From GCA-2715965 sp047608975 (GTDB taxonomy: Bacteria > Verrucomicrobiota > Verrucomicrobiia > Limisphaerales > JAYPXF01): DNA of 64,000 nucleotides. This document shows positions 17,099 through 25,173 of this stretch, in pieces. The position numbers and the translations under genes were made by a program. The stretch is taken from the NCBI GenBank assembly GCA_047608975.1, contig JBLFYM010000001.1, positions 62,001-126,000 of the forward strand, given 5' to 3'. The notes beneath the pieces were generated by a model that had not been told where the DNA came from, did not search any database, and saw nothing but the letters and a program-made list of their open reading frames with translations. Position 1 is the stretch's first letter. Each line of letters starts with the position of its first letter.

Positions 17099-18586
17099 AT
17101 GAATCCGAATATCTCTCCGCAGGAAACCATCGATCTCACGCGCCGCGACTTTCTCGCGACCACCGGCATGGGCACGCTTGCCTTGGCCAATCTGTTGCTC
17201 AAGGACGGGCTTATCGCTCCGGGCGCGATGGCAGCGGGCCGGTCGGATCCGCTCGCGCCGCGGCAACCGCATCTCCCCCCGAAAGCGAAGAACTGTATCC
17301 TGATCTATTTCGAAGGTGCGCCGAGTCACGTGGATCTCTTTGATCCAAAGCCGAAGTTGAACGAGATGGATGGCAAAGCCTTGCCGGATGAGATGTTGGA
17401 GAAAGTGCGCTTCGCGTTCATCAAAAAGGAAAGTGTCCGCCTGATGGGCTCGCCGCGGAAGTTTACGAAGTATGGGCAGTGCGGCATGGATCTCAGTGAC
17501 TTGCTGCCGCATCTCGGTGGCGTGGCGGATGAGATTGCCTGGCTGCGGGGAATGCATACGACTCAGTTCAACCATCATCCCGGCCAGTTGCTGATGAATA
17601 GTGGTTCGCCGCTCTTTGGTCGGCCGACGATGGGTGCGTGGTTAAACTACGGATTGGGGAGTGAGTCCGAAGATTTGCCGGGTTACGTGGTGCTGACCGC
17701 CGGACGAGGATCGAGTGGCGGATCGAGTGCCTGGTCGAGTGGCTTCTTGCCGACGAGTTATGCCGGTGTGCTGTTTCGCAATAGCGGTGATCCGGTACTG
17801 AATCTCTCCAACCCGCCGGGATTCACGAAGGAGATGCAGCATCTCGGTTTGGATGCGATTGGTGATCTGAACAAGCTCCGCTTCAAGCACGTCGCCGACC
17901 CCGAGATCTCATCGCGGATTGCGGCTTACGAATTGGCGGGGAGGATGCAGGCGTCGGCTCCAGAACTGATGGATCTGTCCGGTGAATCCGAGACGACCAA
18001 GGAAGCCTACGGTCTCAACCGCACGACGCCGAACACCAAGAACCGGGGTGGGGGAGCCGGGACTTACGAAACCTTCGCGCGCAACTGCCTACTCGCGCGC
18101 CGACTGGTTGAACGCGGCACGCGCTGCGTGACTCTGCTGCACGCCTCATGGGATCACCATAGCAACCTCGATAACGAACTGCCGTTCTGCGCGGGAATGT
18201 GCGATCAGCCAATTGCCGCCCTCATCAACGATCTCAAGATGCGCGGAATGCTGGATGAGACCATGGTGATTTGGGCTTCAGAATTTGGCCGTACGCCGCT
18301 GGGTGAGAATCGGAGCACTCGCGGGGGCGTCACCGGGCGCGATCATCATCCGTATGCGTTCACGACCTGGGCGGCAGGCGGTGGGCTCAAGGGTGGTGAG
18401 ATCGTCGGTGAAACGGACGATCTGGGTTGGGGCGTCACGAAGGATCCGATCACGCCTCACGATCTTCATGCGACCGTACTGAATCAGTTTGGGTTCAACG
18501 CCGAGGAACTGACGTATCGGTTTCAGGGGTTGGACTTCCGTCTGACCGGATTCGAAGGCGCGAATATCATCAAACAGATTGTTTGA
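17099..18586 (+). CDS. DUF1501 protein, Tat-exported
   Basis: This is 495 residues with a twin-arginine signal, 'DLTRRDFLATTGMGTLALAN', at 12-31. The body has the alkaline-phosphatase-like DUF1501 features: 'KNCILIYFEGAPSHVDLFDP', 'LPHLGGVADEIAWLRGMHTT', 'GTRCVTLLHASWDHHSNLDN', 'VIWASEFGRTPLGEN' and 'DHHPYAFTTWAAGGGLKGG'. It starts 3 bases after the DUF1549/1553 gene stop, so the two are almost certainly cotranscribed and act together in the periplasm. Members belong to the phosphatase/sulfatase fold clan; no enzymatic activity is firmly known. Confidence 0.92.
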   Translation: MNPNISPQETIDLTRRDFLATTGMGTLALANLLLKDGLIAPGAMAAGRSDPLAPRQPHLPPKAKNCILIYFEGAPSHVDLFDPKPKLNEMDGKALPDEMLEKVRFAFIKKESVRLMGSPRKFTKYGQCGMDLSDLLPHLGGVADEIAWLRGMHTTQFNHHPGQLLMNSGSPLFGRPTMGAWLNYGLGSESEDLPGYVVLTAGRGSSGGSSAWSSGFLPTSYAGVLFRNSGDPVLNLSNPPGFTKEMQHLGLDAIGDLNKLRFKHVADPEISSRIAAYELAGRMQASAPELMDLSGESETTKEAYGLNRTTPNTKNRGGGAGTYETFARNCLLARRLVERGTRCVTLLHASWDHHSNLDNELPFCAGMCDQPIAALINDLKMRGMLDETMVIWASEFGRTPLGENRSTRGGVTGRDHHPYAFTTWAAGGGLKGGEIVGETDDLGWGVTKDPITPHDLHATVLNQFGFNAEELTYRFQGLDFRLTGFEGANIIKQIV

Positions 18587-18623
18587 TGACGATCAGAGGG
18601 ACTCTGGCTTCCAGAATTGGCAG

Positions 18624-19043
18624 TTACCTTCGTTCGTTCGCGTAGCTCTCAAACTTCTCACGGATCTCATCGCGAACCCGCCGGAAACACGCCCTCGTTT
18701 CCTGTTCGTTTCCTTCGAACTTCGCCGGGTCGTCGAAGGGCCAGTGAAAGCGGTTTACCTGGCCGGGATACACCGGGCAGGCCTGGTCAGCGTTTCCGCA
18801 GACCGTGATCACTGTGTCGATCTCCTGATCCAGAAACTCGTTCATGTGCTTGGAACTGTGCGCACTGATATCGATATCGATTTCCTTTAGTGCTTCGATA
18901 GCCATGGGATGAACGTAGCCGGCAGGATTTGAGCCGGCGCTATGCACGTCGAGAAAACCTTCGCCAGCCTGGCGCAGAATCCCTTCGGCCATGTGGCTGC
19001 GACAGGAGTTTCCAGTGCAGAGAATCAGAACTTTAGGCAGCAT
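18624..19043 (-). CDS. arsC: Thioredoxin-coupled arsenate reductase (LMW phosphatase fold)
   Basis: This is 139 residues, the usual length. The N-terminal P-loop 'VLILCTGNSCRSHMAEG' carries the phosphatase signature CX5R (Cys9 to Arg15). Cys82 and Cys89 in 'VCGNADQACPVYPG' occupy the exact spacing and positions of the redox cysteines of S. aureus ArsC. It reduces arsenate to arsenite, regenerated by thioredoxin, and 'FHWPFDDPAKFEG' is the conserved product-side loop. No ArsR regulator or ArsB/Acr3 exporter is adjacent, so it is a stand-alone copy in this window. Confidence 0.9.
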   Translation of the reverse strand: MLPKVLILCTGNSCRSHMAEGILRQAGEGFLDVHSAGSNPAGYVHPMAIEALKEIDIDISAHSSKHMNEFLDQEIDTVITVCGNADQACPVYPGQVNRFHWPFDDPAKFEGNEQETRACFRRVRDEIREKFESYANERR

Positions 19044-19085
19044 GCGTGAGCTTGAAATGTCGATCTCGGTTTGGCCAGCCGGAAG

Positions 19086-19165
19086 CGGAGTTGAGGCGAA
19101 ACTCCAAACTCCAGTGGAGAACGCGCGGAAAGTCTCGGATTGGAGATTGGAGCTTTAAACCCGCC
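19086..19165. repeat. Dispersed-repeat fragment
   Basis: The intergenic segment between arsC and the TPR gene carries 'aactccaaactccagtggag' followed by 'ggattggagattggagcttt', a variant of the TTGGAGCTT-type sequence seen at about 9.67, 30.9-31.0 and 59.0 kb. Confidence 0.4.
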
Positions 19166-19175
19166 CCGACATTCG

Positions 19176-20297
19176 TCAGTTCTCCCGCATATAGAGCTGC
19201 GCATTCTCCGCCTTTTCGGCGTGGGAAGTGCCGGGGTAGCGACGGATGATGCGATCGAGGGTTAGTCGGGCGGCGTCCGTGTCGCGCGCCACCCGGGATT
19301 GCCAGTCGGCGATCATGTGAAGCCAGCGGCAGCAGTCATCCTTGGTGGTGCCGCGACCTCCGATCATCTTTTCCACTTCATCGATGGCGCAGGGGAGGTT
19401 GTTGTAATGCTCGAGATAGATGAGTGCGAGCTGCTCCCGGGTATCCCAATCGTTCGGATGCTCGTTGAGGTGAGCGGTGAACTGCTCGGCCTGTTCTTCC
19501 GGATCGATCTGTTCGCGCTGGATCTGAACGGTTCCACCTTTCAACCCGATGTCTCGTTCGTATTCTGGCAGGACCTTTCCCTTCGGTTGATCTGCTGCTT
19601 CGAGCGTTTCACGATCCACCATCTTCGCGATCCGTTGTTCGGCGCTGATGGCGGCTTTGCTGCCGTAGGCCTTTTCAACAATCTGTTCCAGGCATTCGAC
19701 CGCCGCGTCCGGATCCTTGCCATACTTCAAATGCCAGTCCACCAGAGTGTTTAGTGCGTAGATCATTTGTTTTTTACTCACCTTGCGTTTACGGGCGACC
19801 ACGCTTTGGATGAGGGCAGCGGCGACGGGAAGCTGGTCCATGTCTTCGGCCTGGATGCTGGCGATGAGCATGTAGCAATCGAAGTCGTGTTTGAATTGTT
19901 TGAGCTGGGCCTGAGCTTCGTCGAGCGCTTCCTCGTAGCGTCCCTGCTTACGTAGGGCTTCGGCTTTGGAGAGGCGGGCGGTCTTATCAACTTTTCCGCC
20001 CCTGTCCATTCCGCTCGTGAAAATGTTGCTGAGCATTTCGGCTGTTTCACCTCCCCAAAGGAGCAGATAAAGAAGTGCGATGCCGATTGAGTAGAGCAAC
20101 CCGTAAGGTGGCTTCTTTTGCGCCTTTATGAACCACATCGTCACGAACACGGTGAGACCTATTTTGATCAGGAAATGGAGTTTGTTGTCCGCGTTTAGAA
20201 ACAGTTTGAGAAGCACCCACGCGGCGAGCGTGTAGCCAGCGTAGGTGAGGGCCTGATCTTGGGTGATCTTGGCAAGTAGGAGGGACTCAGGTGACAT
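19176..20297 (-). CDS. Membrane protein with C-terminal TPR repeats
   Basis: This encodes 373 residues. The first 90 hold three hydrophobic segments (about 17-33, 42-57, 65-82: 'LLYSIGIALLYLLLWGGETA'). After a charged linker, 'KAEALRKQGRYEEALDEAQ', 'VECLEQIVEKAYGSKAAI' and 'REQLALIYLEHYNNLPCAID' are TPR-like helices, ending 'RYPGTSHAEKAENAQLYM', a tetratricopeptide end often seen in envelope assembly proteins. The TPR part probably faces the cytoplasm or periplasm as a scaffold; topology is not clear. The start ATG overlaps the stop of a short upstream frame (ATGTCACCTGA) and has no Shine-Dalgarno sequence, which would fit translational coupling. The transcript leader is unusually structured. 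Confidence 0.75.
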   Translation of the reverse strand: MSPESLLLAKITQDQALTYAGYTLAAWVLLKLFLNADNKLHFLIKIGLTVFVTMWFIKAQKKPPYGLLYSIGIALLYLLLWGGETAEMLSNIFTSGMDRGGKVDKTARLSKAEALRKQGRYEEALDEAQAQLKQFKHDFDCYMLIASIQAEDMDQLPVAAALIQSVVARKRKVSKKQMIYALNTLVDWHLKYGKDPDAAVECLEQIVEKAYGSKAAISAEQRIAKMVDRETLEAADQPKGKVLPEYERDIGLKGGTVQIQREQIDPEEQAEQFTAHLNEHPNDWDTREQLALIYLEHYNNLPCAIDEVEKMIGGRGTTKDDCCRWLHMIADWQSRVARDTDAARLTLDRIIRRYPGTSHAEKAENAQLYMREN

Positions 20298-20442
20298 TGA
20301 CCAGTGGGTTAAACCGAGAAATATCGGCGAGGTCGAGTTCGATCGCCGGATTCTTCAGATGCCGGGGTACAAAAAAACCGGGGCAGCCAGTCTGAGGAAG
20401 ACTGCAACCGCCCCGGGGAGGTTTCAGAAACGAGGCACACAT
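20287..20442 (-). CDS. Possible 51-residue upstream ORF overlapping the TPR gene
   Basis: The frame runs ATG 20442-20440 to TGA 20289-20287 and overlaps the TPR start by 11 bases. The last 24 residues (LKNPAIELDLADISRFNPLV) read like real protein and their codons favour G/C in third position. The first half coincides with the GC-rich hairpin and T run described at 20371-20550, and no ribosome site precedes the ATG. It is either a coupled small protein or leader peptide, or chance. Confidence 0.25.
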   Translation of the reverse strand: MCASFLKPPRGGCSLPQTGCPGFFVPRHLKNPAIELDLADISRFNPLVNVT

Positions 20443-20550
20443 GTAGGATAGGAGGGTTCCCCGGAGTGGACTGTGCCGACCCAAACCGGAAAGTGAAACA
20501 GCCTCAAAAGAGCGTAATGCGCTTCATCGGCCAAATTCGTATCCTGCGAT
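20371..20550 (-). ncRNA. Structured leader or small RNA upstream of the TPR gene
   Basis: From the predicted start near 20550 the reverse-strand transcript is about 180 nt. It contains a small hairpin AGCG-CATTA-CGCT (20523-20511), GAGGC...GCCTC pairing (about 20505 with 20533), GTTTCA...TGAAAC, and a 3' hairpin whose outer stem CCGGGGC/GCCCCGG and inner stem AGTC/GACT end in seven T (20377-20371): an intrinsic terminator. The ends of the RNA do not pair, which argues against 6S RNA, and the SRP, RNase P and tmRNA signatures are absent. A terminated small RNA, or a leader that attenuates the TPR gene, fits best. No known riboswitch consensus was recognised. Confidence 0.45.
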
Positions 20551-20556
20551 GGGATG

Positions 20557-20585
20557 AATAGACAACGGATTCTAATAAACGTCAA
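20557..20585 (-). promoter_or_regulatory. Sigma-70-like promoter for the 20.4-20.55 kb leader
   Basis: On the reverse strand TTGACG (20585-20580) and TCTATT (20562-20557) are separated by exactly 17 bases in an AT-rich stretch. Transcription would start near 20550. Confidence 0.55.
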
Positions 20586-20679
20586 GTGTGATTATGAAAT
20601 ATTAATAAATGTAATCTTCCTGTAACATTTCGAGGCTCCGGTAGACGTCTCTTAAGTTGTTGATATTGAGTGATTTAGG

Positions 20680-20976
20680 TCAATCTCCGAACAATCGTTT
20701 TAGTTCGTCGCGCGCTTTGGATGCGCGATCATCTCCAGTGGCGGCTCCCTTAAACTCACGTTTCGCCAACTCGAACCACTCGCAAAACGTGCCCATGTTC
20801 TTTTCCTGAACCGGTTCCGCCCGGCGATCCCGGCACTGTTGGGCGATGTTCGGGTCGTAGTTCAGGCAGTTCAGACAGACCCGGAGGTCGCTACGGCAGC
20901 TTGGGCACTGTTCGCCGCGACCGGGTTGTCCGCTGATCGTCCATTCGGTTCCACATTTCCAGCAATGTCGATTCAT
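20680..20976 (-). CDS. Small zinc-ribbon protein
   Basis: This is 98 residues with three metal-binding CxxC pairs: CWKC (5-8), CPSC (24-27) and CLNC (34-37), then 'NYDPNIAQQCRDRRAEPVQEKNMGTFCEWFELA' with two more cysteines. The C-terminal third is charged and helical ('KARDELKRLFGD'). Similar small zinc-ribbon proteins with the 'CxxCxxYDxxxxxxCRExxAExVxxKxxANFCxxF' arrangement occur in Verrucomicrobia and delta-proteobacteria; none has a known function. It is monocistronic, upstream of the structured leader on the same strand. Confidence 0.75.
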   Translation of the reverse strand: MNRHCWKCGTEWTISGQPGRGEQCPSCRSDLRVCLNCLNYDPNIAQQCRDRRAEPVQEKNMGTFCEWFELAKREFKGAATGDDRASKARDELKRLFGD

Positions 20977-21101
20977 CGGGGGAGTTTAGCGAAGGTGAAT
21001 GCGAGAGGCCACTTTGAGTTGGTTTATCAGTTCTGAGGCGGCCGCTGGACGGGTGAACAAGTTTTTCTTTCGACACCGATGTGGGGCGCGCAAAATCGGG
21101 G

Positions 21102-22007
21102 ATGGATTACTCGGAACTTCTGGATGCGACGATCGATCATCTGGAGGAACAACAGGCGCGCGGGCAACGCTACGTCGATGTTGCGGACGCGACATTGGAG
21201 GCGCTCAATCGCCCGGTTCACAGTCCTGAGGCACCTGCTCGTCAGCAGAACACGGAGCGGGAGCGGCCGGGGGCGACGCGGCCGAGTTCGCGAGTTGGTT
21301 TCCAGCCGGCTCCGGTACCTCCCCCGGAGGTTCCCAAAGTTGATCTGTTCGTTTACGACCGGTCCAAGCCGCTTAGCCGGGAGGAAAAGGAGAATGCCAT
21401 GGCAGATCTGCGCTCGCGCGCCATGCAATGCGTCAAATGTGACCAACTCGTTCGATCCCGTCAGAATGTCGTCTTTGGTGTCGGCAATATTCACACCGAC
21501 CTGATGTTCATCGGAGAGGCTCCCGGGATGGATGAGGATCAGGCGGGTGAACCGTTTGTCGGTAAGGCCGGGCAACTGCTGAACAAGGTGCTTCAGACCA
21601 TGGGATTGCAGCGGGAGAATATCTACATCGGCAATGTGCTCAAATGCCGCCCGGATACGCCCGGGCAGCGCTACGGAAATCGCAAACCCACACCGACGGA
21701 GATGAATACCTGCCTGCCCTATCTCCAAGCGCAGATTGATATCATCAGGCCCAAGGTGATTGTTTGTCTCGGGGGCACGGCGGTCGAAGGTCTGTTTGGC
21801 AAAGCCCAGACGGGTATCATGAAATTGCGAGGGAACTGGATGACCTTCCGGGATATTCCCACCATGCCCACTTACCATCCTTCCTATCTTCTGCGCAATC
21901 AGGCGATCACCGAGAAGCGCAAACTTTGGGAAGACATGCTCCAGGTCATGGAGCGTCTGGAGATTTCAGTGACGGACAAACACCGCGGTTTCTTCTTGAA
22001 GGGCTGA
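21102..22007 (+). CDS. Family-4 uracil-DNA glycosylase (4Fe-4S)
   Basis: This is 301 residues from MDYSELLDATIDHLEE. Residues about 1-100 are a low-complexity, Pro/Arg-rich linker; the catalytic domain starts near 112. Motif A is 'FIGEAPGMDEDQAGEPFVG' and motif B 'YHPSYLLRN'. Four cysteines for the iron-sulfur cluster are present: CVKC, then 'NVLKCRP' and 'MNTCLPYL'. It removes uracil from DNA in base-excision repair. The N-terminal extension is longer than in stand-alone enzymes such as the Thermus one and resembles UDG domains with a DNA-polymerase-related tail. It stands alone, converging on the hypothetical gene at 22022. Confidence 0.92.
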   Translation: MDYSELLDATIDHLEEQQARGQRYVDVADATLEALNRPVHSPEAPARQQNTERERPGATRPSSRVGFQPAPVPPPEVPKVDLFVYDRSKPLSREEKENAMADLRSRAMQCVKCDQLVRSRQNVVFGVGNIHTDLMFIGEAPGMDEDQAGEPFVGKAGQLLNKVLQTMGLQRENIYIGNVLKCRPDTPGQRYGNRKPTPTEMNTCLPYLQAQIDIIRPKVIVCLGGTAVEGLFGKAQTGIMKLRGNWMTFRDIPTMPTYHPSYLLRNQAITEKRKLWEDMLQVMERLEISVTDKHRGFFLKG

Positions 22008-22021
22008 GTCCCGAAGACAGT

Positions 22022-22507
22022 TTACGTTGGCGGTGGTTCGTCCTTGCCTTCGAACCACTGAGGGAATTCATGTTTTTGCATGCTGCCGAATTCCATCAGC
22101 TGGAGAACTTCGATTGCTTCCGCCAAGCCTGGATAGATGAAACCATACTCCTTCTGCATCGGTCCCCCTTTGGAGCCGTCATGCGTGGTGGTGTTGCCGT
22201 AGAGGAATTTGATCTGAGTGGGAATTTGATCGACAAGCGCGCTTTTGAATTTCAGGGCAGCACCCCGGCCGGAACAGTTTCGAAAAACGATGAGCGCGAT
22301 GTCCGATTGGGTGAATGAGAGAAGTCCGCGGTTTTCGGAGGCCAGATCTGCGATGAGTCCCAGTCTCTTTTGAAGTTGTTCAGGATCGAGTCCCAATACT
22401 TGGATCACCACAATCTCAACTTTGACCAGGCGTAGGGAGTCGTAGCCCGAGTCTGCCGCTGACGGTGATGATTTTCTCCCCAGAAGGTTCTTCAGAAACT
22501 CGATCAT
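22022..22507 (-). CDS. Hypothetical protein
   Basis: This encodes 161 residues starting MIEFLKNLLGRKSSPSAADS; the basic, Ser-rich N-terminus is followed by an alternating hydrophobic core ('LRLVKVEIVVIQVLGLDPEQ', 'FTQSDIALIVFRNCSGRG') suggesting an alpha/beta fold, and a late 'HDGSKGGPMQKEYGFIYPGL' segment. No signal peptide or membrane span. The mention of a nucleotide-cyclase or CHASE-like core would be guesswork; the family is not recognised. It lies between udg (convergent) and folA (divergent). Confidence 0.6.
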   Translation of the reverse strand: MIEFLKNLLGRKSSPSAADSGYDSLRLVKVEIVVIQVLGLDPEQLQKRLGLIADLASENRGLLSFTQSDIALIVFRNCSGRGAALKFKSALVDQIPTQIKFLYGNTTTHDGSKGGPMQKEYGFIYPGLAEAIEVLQLMEFGSMQKHEFPQWFEGKDEPPPT

Positions 22508-22590
22508 CCCGGCAGCAATATGCCTTTTCCGACCGGGACACGGCGAGCGCGAGTTTACATCGCTGACCGAGGCGGGTTAGGATCACGGCG

Positions 22591-23184
22591 ATGAAAGGGT
22601 TCAAGGCAATTGCCGCGATGTCGCGTAACCGGGTCATCGGTGATGGGAACACGATTCCCTGGCATTTGCCGGAAGATTTCAAATGGTTCAAACAGCAGAC
22701 GACCGGTCACATCGTGCTGATGGGGCGAAAGACCTTTGAAAGTATTGGTCGACCGCTGCCAAACCGGAGAAACCTGGTGCTGACGCGGCATCCGAAAAAG
22801 CTGATTCACGATAACGAAGGGATCTTTGGCCAGTTCAAGGAATGGCGGGGCGGCAAAGCGGTGGCGGAACATTTGAAGCGTCCCTATCAACTCTTCATTC
22901 CCAAGGTGAAGGCTCGTGGCGCGCAGGATCTGTTGGTGTTCAAATCAATGGAGTTCATCGATCCGGACGAATTCGAATGTGAGGTGTTTGTCGCGGGCGG
23001 TGCCCAGATTTATGAGCAGTTTCTGCCCCGCTGCACGGATCTTTACCTGACGGTGGTGAAACGCGAAGTGGCGGGAGATGCGTTATTCCCGGCGTTTGAG
23101 GACCAGTTTGAACTCGAGGCGATCCTGCGTGAGGAGGAGGAGTTCGAGATCCGTCATTATCGGAATTCGTCTTTGAACACCTGA
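22591..23184 (+). CDS. folA: Dihydrofolate reductase with an internal insertion
   Basis: This is 197 residues against the usual 155-165. Family motifs: 'AIAAMSRNRVIGDGNTIPWH' (Trp24), 'LPEDFKWFKQ' with the catalytic acid at Asp29, 'VLMGRKTFESIGRPLPNRRN' (NADPH binding), 'EVFVAGGAQIYEQFLPRCTD', and 'LYLTVV'. Compared with E. coli DHFR, about 35 extra residues sit between the beta strand at 'LVLTRHPKK' (about 62-70) and 'FVAGGAQIY' (133), rich in charge ('NEGIFGQFKEWRGGKAVAEH', 'IPKVKARGAQDLL'). It reduces dihydrofolate to tetrahydrofolate in the cytoplasm. No thymidylate synthase is next to it, and murJ follows after 40 bases. Confidence 0.9.
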   Translation: MKGFKAIAAMSRNRVIGDGNTIPWHLPEDFKWFKQQTTGHIVLMGRKTFESIGRPLPNRRNLVLTRHPKKLIHDNEGIFGQFKEWRGGKAVAEHLKRPYQLFIPKVKARGAQDLLVFKSMEFIDPDEFECEVFVAGGAQIYEQFLPRCTDLYLTVVKREVAGDALFPAFEDQFELEAILREEEEFEIRHYRNSSLNT

Positions 23185-23224
23185 CGTCGGTTCTGTTTCT
23201 ATTCCCCGGCGCTGCGCGCCATTA

Positions 23225-24802
23225 ATGTCACCCATTCTAAAATCATCCGGCGCAATGGCGATAGCGACTCTGTTGAGTCGGGTGCTGGGAATGGTGAGGG
23301 TGATTCTCTACGCGCGATTCATGGGAACCGGCGCCGTGGCCGGAGCTTTTGCACTGGCATTCGCAGTTCCGAATCTCTTTCGGCGATTGTTGGGGGAGGG
23401 GGCGTTGACGGCGGCGTTCGTTCCGCTGTTCAAGAGCACGGAAAAGAAGGAGGGAGAAGCCGCGATGTGGCGCGTGGCGAACGTGGTGATCTGCGGATTG
23501 CTGATTGTTTCGGCCGGGATTGTTCTGATCGTCTGGGGAGGGATCTCGATTGCGCTGACTTTCGGCGGATTTGACGGTCGGCTCCGTCTCGTTCTGGAAC
23601 TGGTGCAGGTCATGTTTCCCTACATGCTGCTGGTCTGTGTGGCGGCGATCTTCATGGGGATACTCAATTCGCGCGGCCACTTCTTTCTGCCCGCGCTCGG
23701 CGCGACCTTGCTGAATCTCGTAATGATTCCCACCGTGTTGTTTGTCGCGCCGCGTTGGGGCGTCGTGCTGGAAGATCAGATCTTTGCGCTCGCTTATGGC
23801 GTGTTGGTGGCAGGAGTGATTCAGGCGACGTTCATGATACCGGCCTTGCGTCGGGAAGGCTTTCGATTCATCTGGATCAAACCGTTTGGGGATCCGGTCG
23901 TGAAAGAGATCTGGGGACGGATGCTGCCGGGGCTGCTCGGGGTCGCCGCGTTTCAGATCAACGTTCTGCTGACGGGCATTATTGCCGGGATGGTGGACTT
24001 CGAAATCAACGCCGCGTTTGAATTCGCGGTGCGGCTGTTCGAGCTGCCGCAGGGACTGTTCGGAGTGTCGCTGGCCACGGTGATGCTGCCGATGCTGTCG
24101 GGACTTGCTGCGGAGAACAAGACGACGGAGTTCAAGGCCACGCTGAATCAGGGACTGGGTTACATCGTATTTGTGAACGCGTTGATGGGCGTGCTCCTGA
24201 TCGTTTTGGCGGAACCGATGGTGCGGCTGCTTTTTGAGGGCGGGAAATTCACGGAGGAATCAACCGTCGCGGTGGCGTCCGTGTTGGTCTGGCTCGGGGC
24301 GGCACTGGTCCCTTACTCGATGAACTCCATTCTCACCCGCGCTTTTTTCGCGCTGGGCGAATACCGGATTCCGATGCGAATTACCGCCTTCTGCCTCGCA
24401 CTGAATCTCGTGTTGGTCATGTCGCTGATCTGGCCGGGCAAACCGGCGGCCCCGGCGATGGCAAATTTTGCCACCACGGCGCTGAACACGGTGCTGTTGC
24501 TCTTCGCGCTGCGCCGCAAGCTAGGCCGGCTCGGGTTGTTGTCGCTCACCGCGATGGTGATCCAGGTGATCTGCGCGGTGGCGATGGCCGGAGCAGTCTG
24601 TTTGTTCCTCTATGGCTGGTGGGATCACCGCTTCGGCCATGCGACCCTGTGGCTGCAAATCGGTGAAGTGTTCGTGCCCGCCGGTTTGGCAACCTTGGCC
24701 TACATCCTGTTCGCCGGTTCACTCAAGATGGGAGTGATGAAGGAGCTCGTGGCGATGCTCCGGAAGCGCAAAGCTGTGGCGCAAACCGATAAGTCGGATT
24801 AA
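23225..24802 (+). CDS. murJ: Lipid II flippase MurJ
   Basis: This is 525 residues, mostly hydrophobic, with about 14 predicted membrane segments. Start 'MSPILKSSGAMAIATLLSRV' and 'LGMVRVILYARFMGTGAVAG' match the MurJ/MVF N-terminal signature, followed by 'ALAFAVPNLFRRLLGEGALT' and 'AAFVPLF'. It moves lipid-linked peptidoglycan precursor to the periplasm. It follows folA closely on the same strand, so the two may be cotranscribed. Length and motifs are standard. Confidence 0.93.
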   Translation: MSPILKSSGAMAIATLLSRVLGMVRVILYARFMGTGAVAGAFALAFAVPNLFRRLLGEGALTAAFVPLFKSTEKKEGEAAMWRVANVVICGLLIVSAGIVLIVWGGISIALTFGGFDGRLRLVLELVQVMFPYMLLVCVAAIFMGILNSRGHFFLPALGATLLNLVMIPTVLFVAPRWGVVLEDQIFALAYGVLVAGVIQATFMIPALRREGFRFIWIKPFGDPVVKEIWGRMLPGLLGVAAFQINVLLTGIIAGMVDFEINAAFEFAVRLFELPQGLFGVSLATVMLPMLSGLAAENKTTEFKATLNQGLGYIVFVNALMGVLLIVLAEPMVRLLFEGGKFTEESTVAVASVLVWLGAALVPYSMNSILTRAFFALGEYRIPMRITAFCLALNLVLVMSLIWPGKPAAPAMANFATTALNTVLLLFALRRKLGRLGLLSLTAMVIQVICAVAMAGAVCLFLYGWWDHRFGHATLWLQIGEVFVPAGLATLAYILFAGSLKMGVMKELVAMLRKRKAVAQTDKSD

Positions 24803-24841
24803 TCGGCCCGATCATTGCTTATAGAACGAATAATGCCTGTT

Positions 24842-24860
24842 GCAACTGAGTCTCAATTGC
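24842..24860. promoter_or_regulatory. Near-perfect 19-bp palindrome, candidate iron-responsive operator
   Basis: GCAACTGAGTCTCAATTGC (24842-24860) is a 9-1-9 dyad with one mismatched pair, 16 bases before the GTG of the first feoA. The size and the TGAG-N-CTCA centre resemble Fur-family sites with TGAGAAT-type half sites. Regulation of feo by Fur is well known in other bacteria; here it is inferred. Confidence 0.5.
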
Positions 24861-24876
24861 CATAACTTCCAAAACC

Positions 24877-25170
24877 GTGACCGATACGAACGAACTTTAT
24901 CCCGTAGAAGGCTGTGAAAAGCCCGAACTTTGCCCGCTTGATGCGGTCAAGGCGGGCACATTCGTTCGGATCAAGGAGCTTTCCGGATCGCCCGAAATTT
25001 CATCAAGATTGCGTGAAATGGGTTTCTGTGAGGAACAACGCGTGAAATTGCTCATGAAACACACAAATATTGTGTGTCAGGTGTGCAATGCCCGCCTCGG
25101 GATCAGTGCCCAGCTCGCCAAGACCATCCTTGTTCAACCCATCTCCGGCGGCCGTCGGCGGGCCGCCTGA
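24877..25170 (+). CDS. feoA: FeoA-domain protein (first copy, cysteine-bearing)
   Basis: This is 97 residues, starting with GTG at 24877 (no ATG fits). After a short N-terminal stretch with Cys (VEGCEKPELCPL) comes an SH3-like FeoA fold: 'LDAVKAGTFVRIKELSGSPE', 'SRLREMGFCEEQRVKLLMKH' and 'TNIVCQVCNARLGISAQLAK'. The extra CQVC pair and N-terminal cysteines are not found in standard FeoA and could bind metal. FeoA proteins help the ferrous-iron transporter FeoB, probably at its cytoplasmic face. The next feoA copy starts 3 bases downstream. Confidence 0.85.
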   Translation: MTDTNELYPVEGCEKPELCPLDAVKAGTFVRIKELSGSPEISSRLREMGFCEEQRVKLLMKHTNIVCQVCNARLGISAQLAKTILVQPISGGRRRAA

Positions 25171-25173
25171 ACC

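Noticed and set aside
20371..20550. Identification of the leader as 6S RNA
   Set aside because: Size fits, but the 5' and 3' ends do not pair to form the closing stem and the bubble layout is absent.
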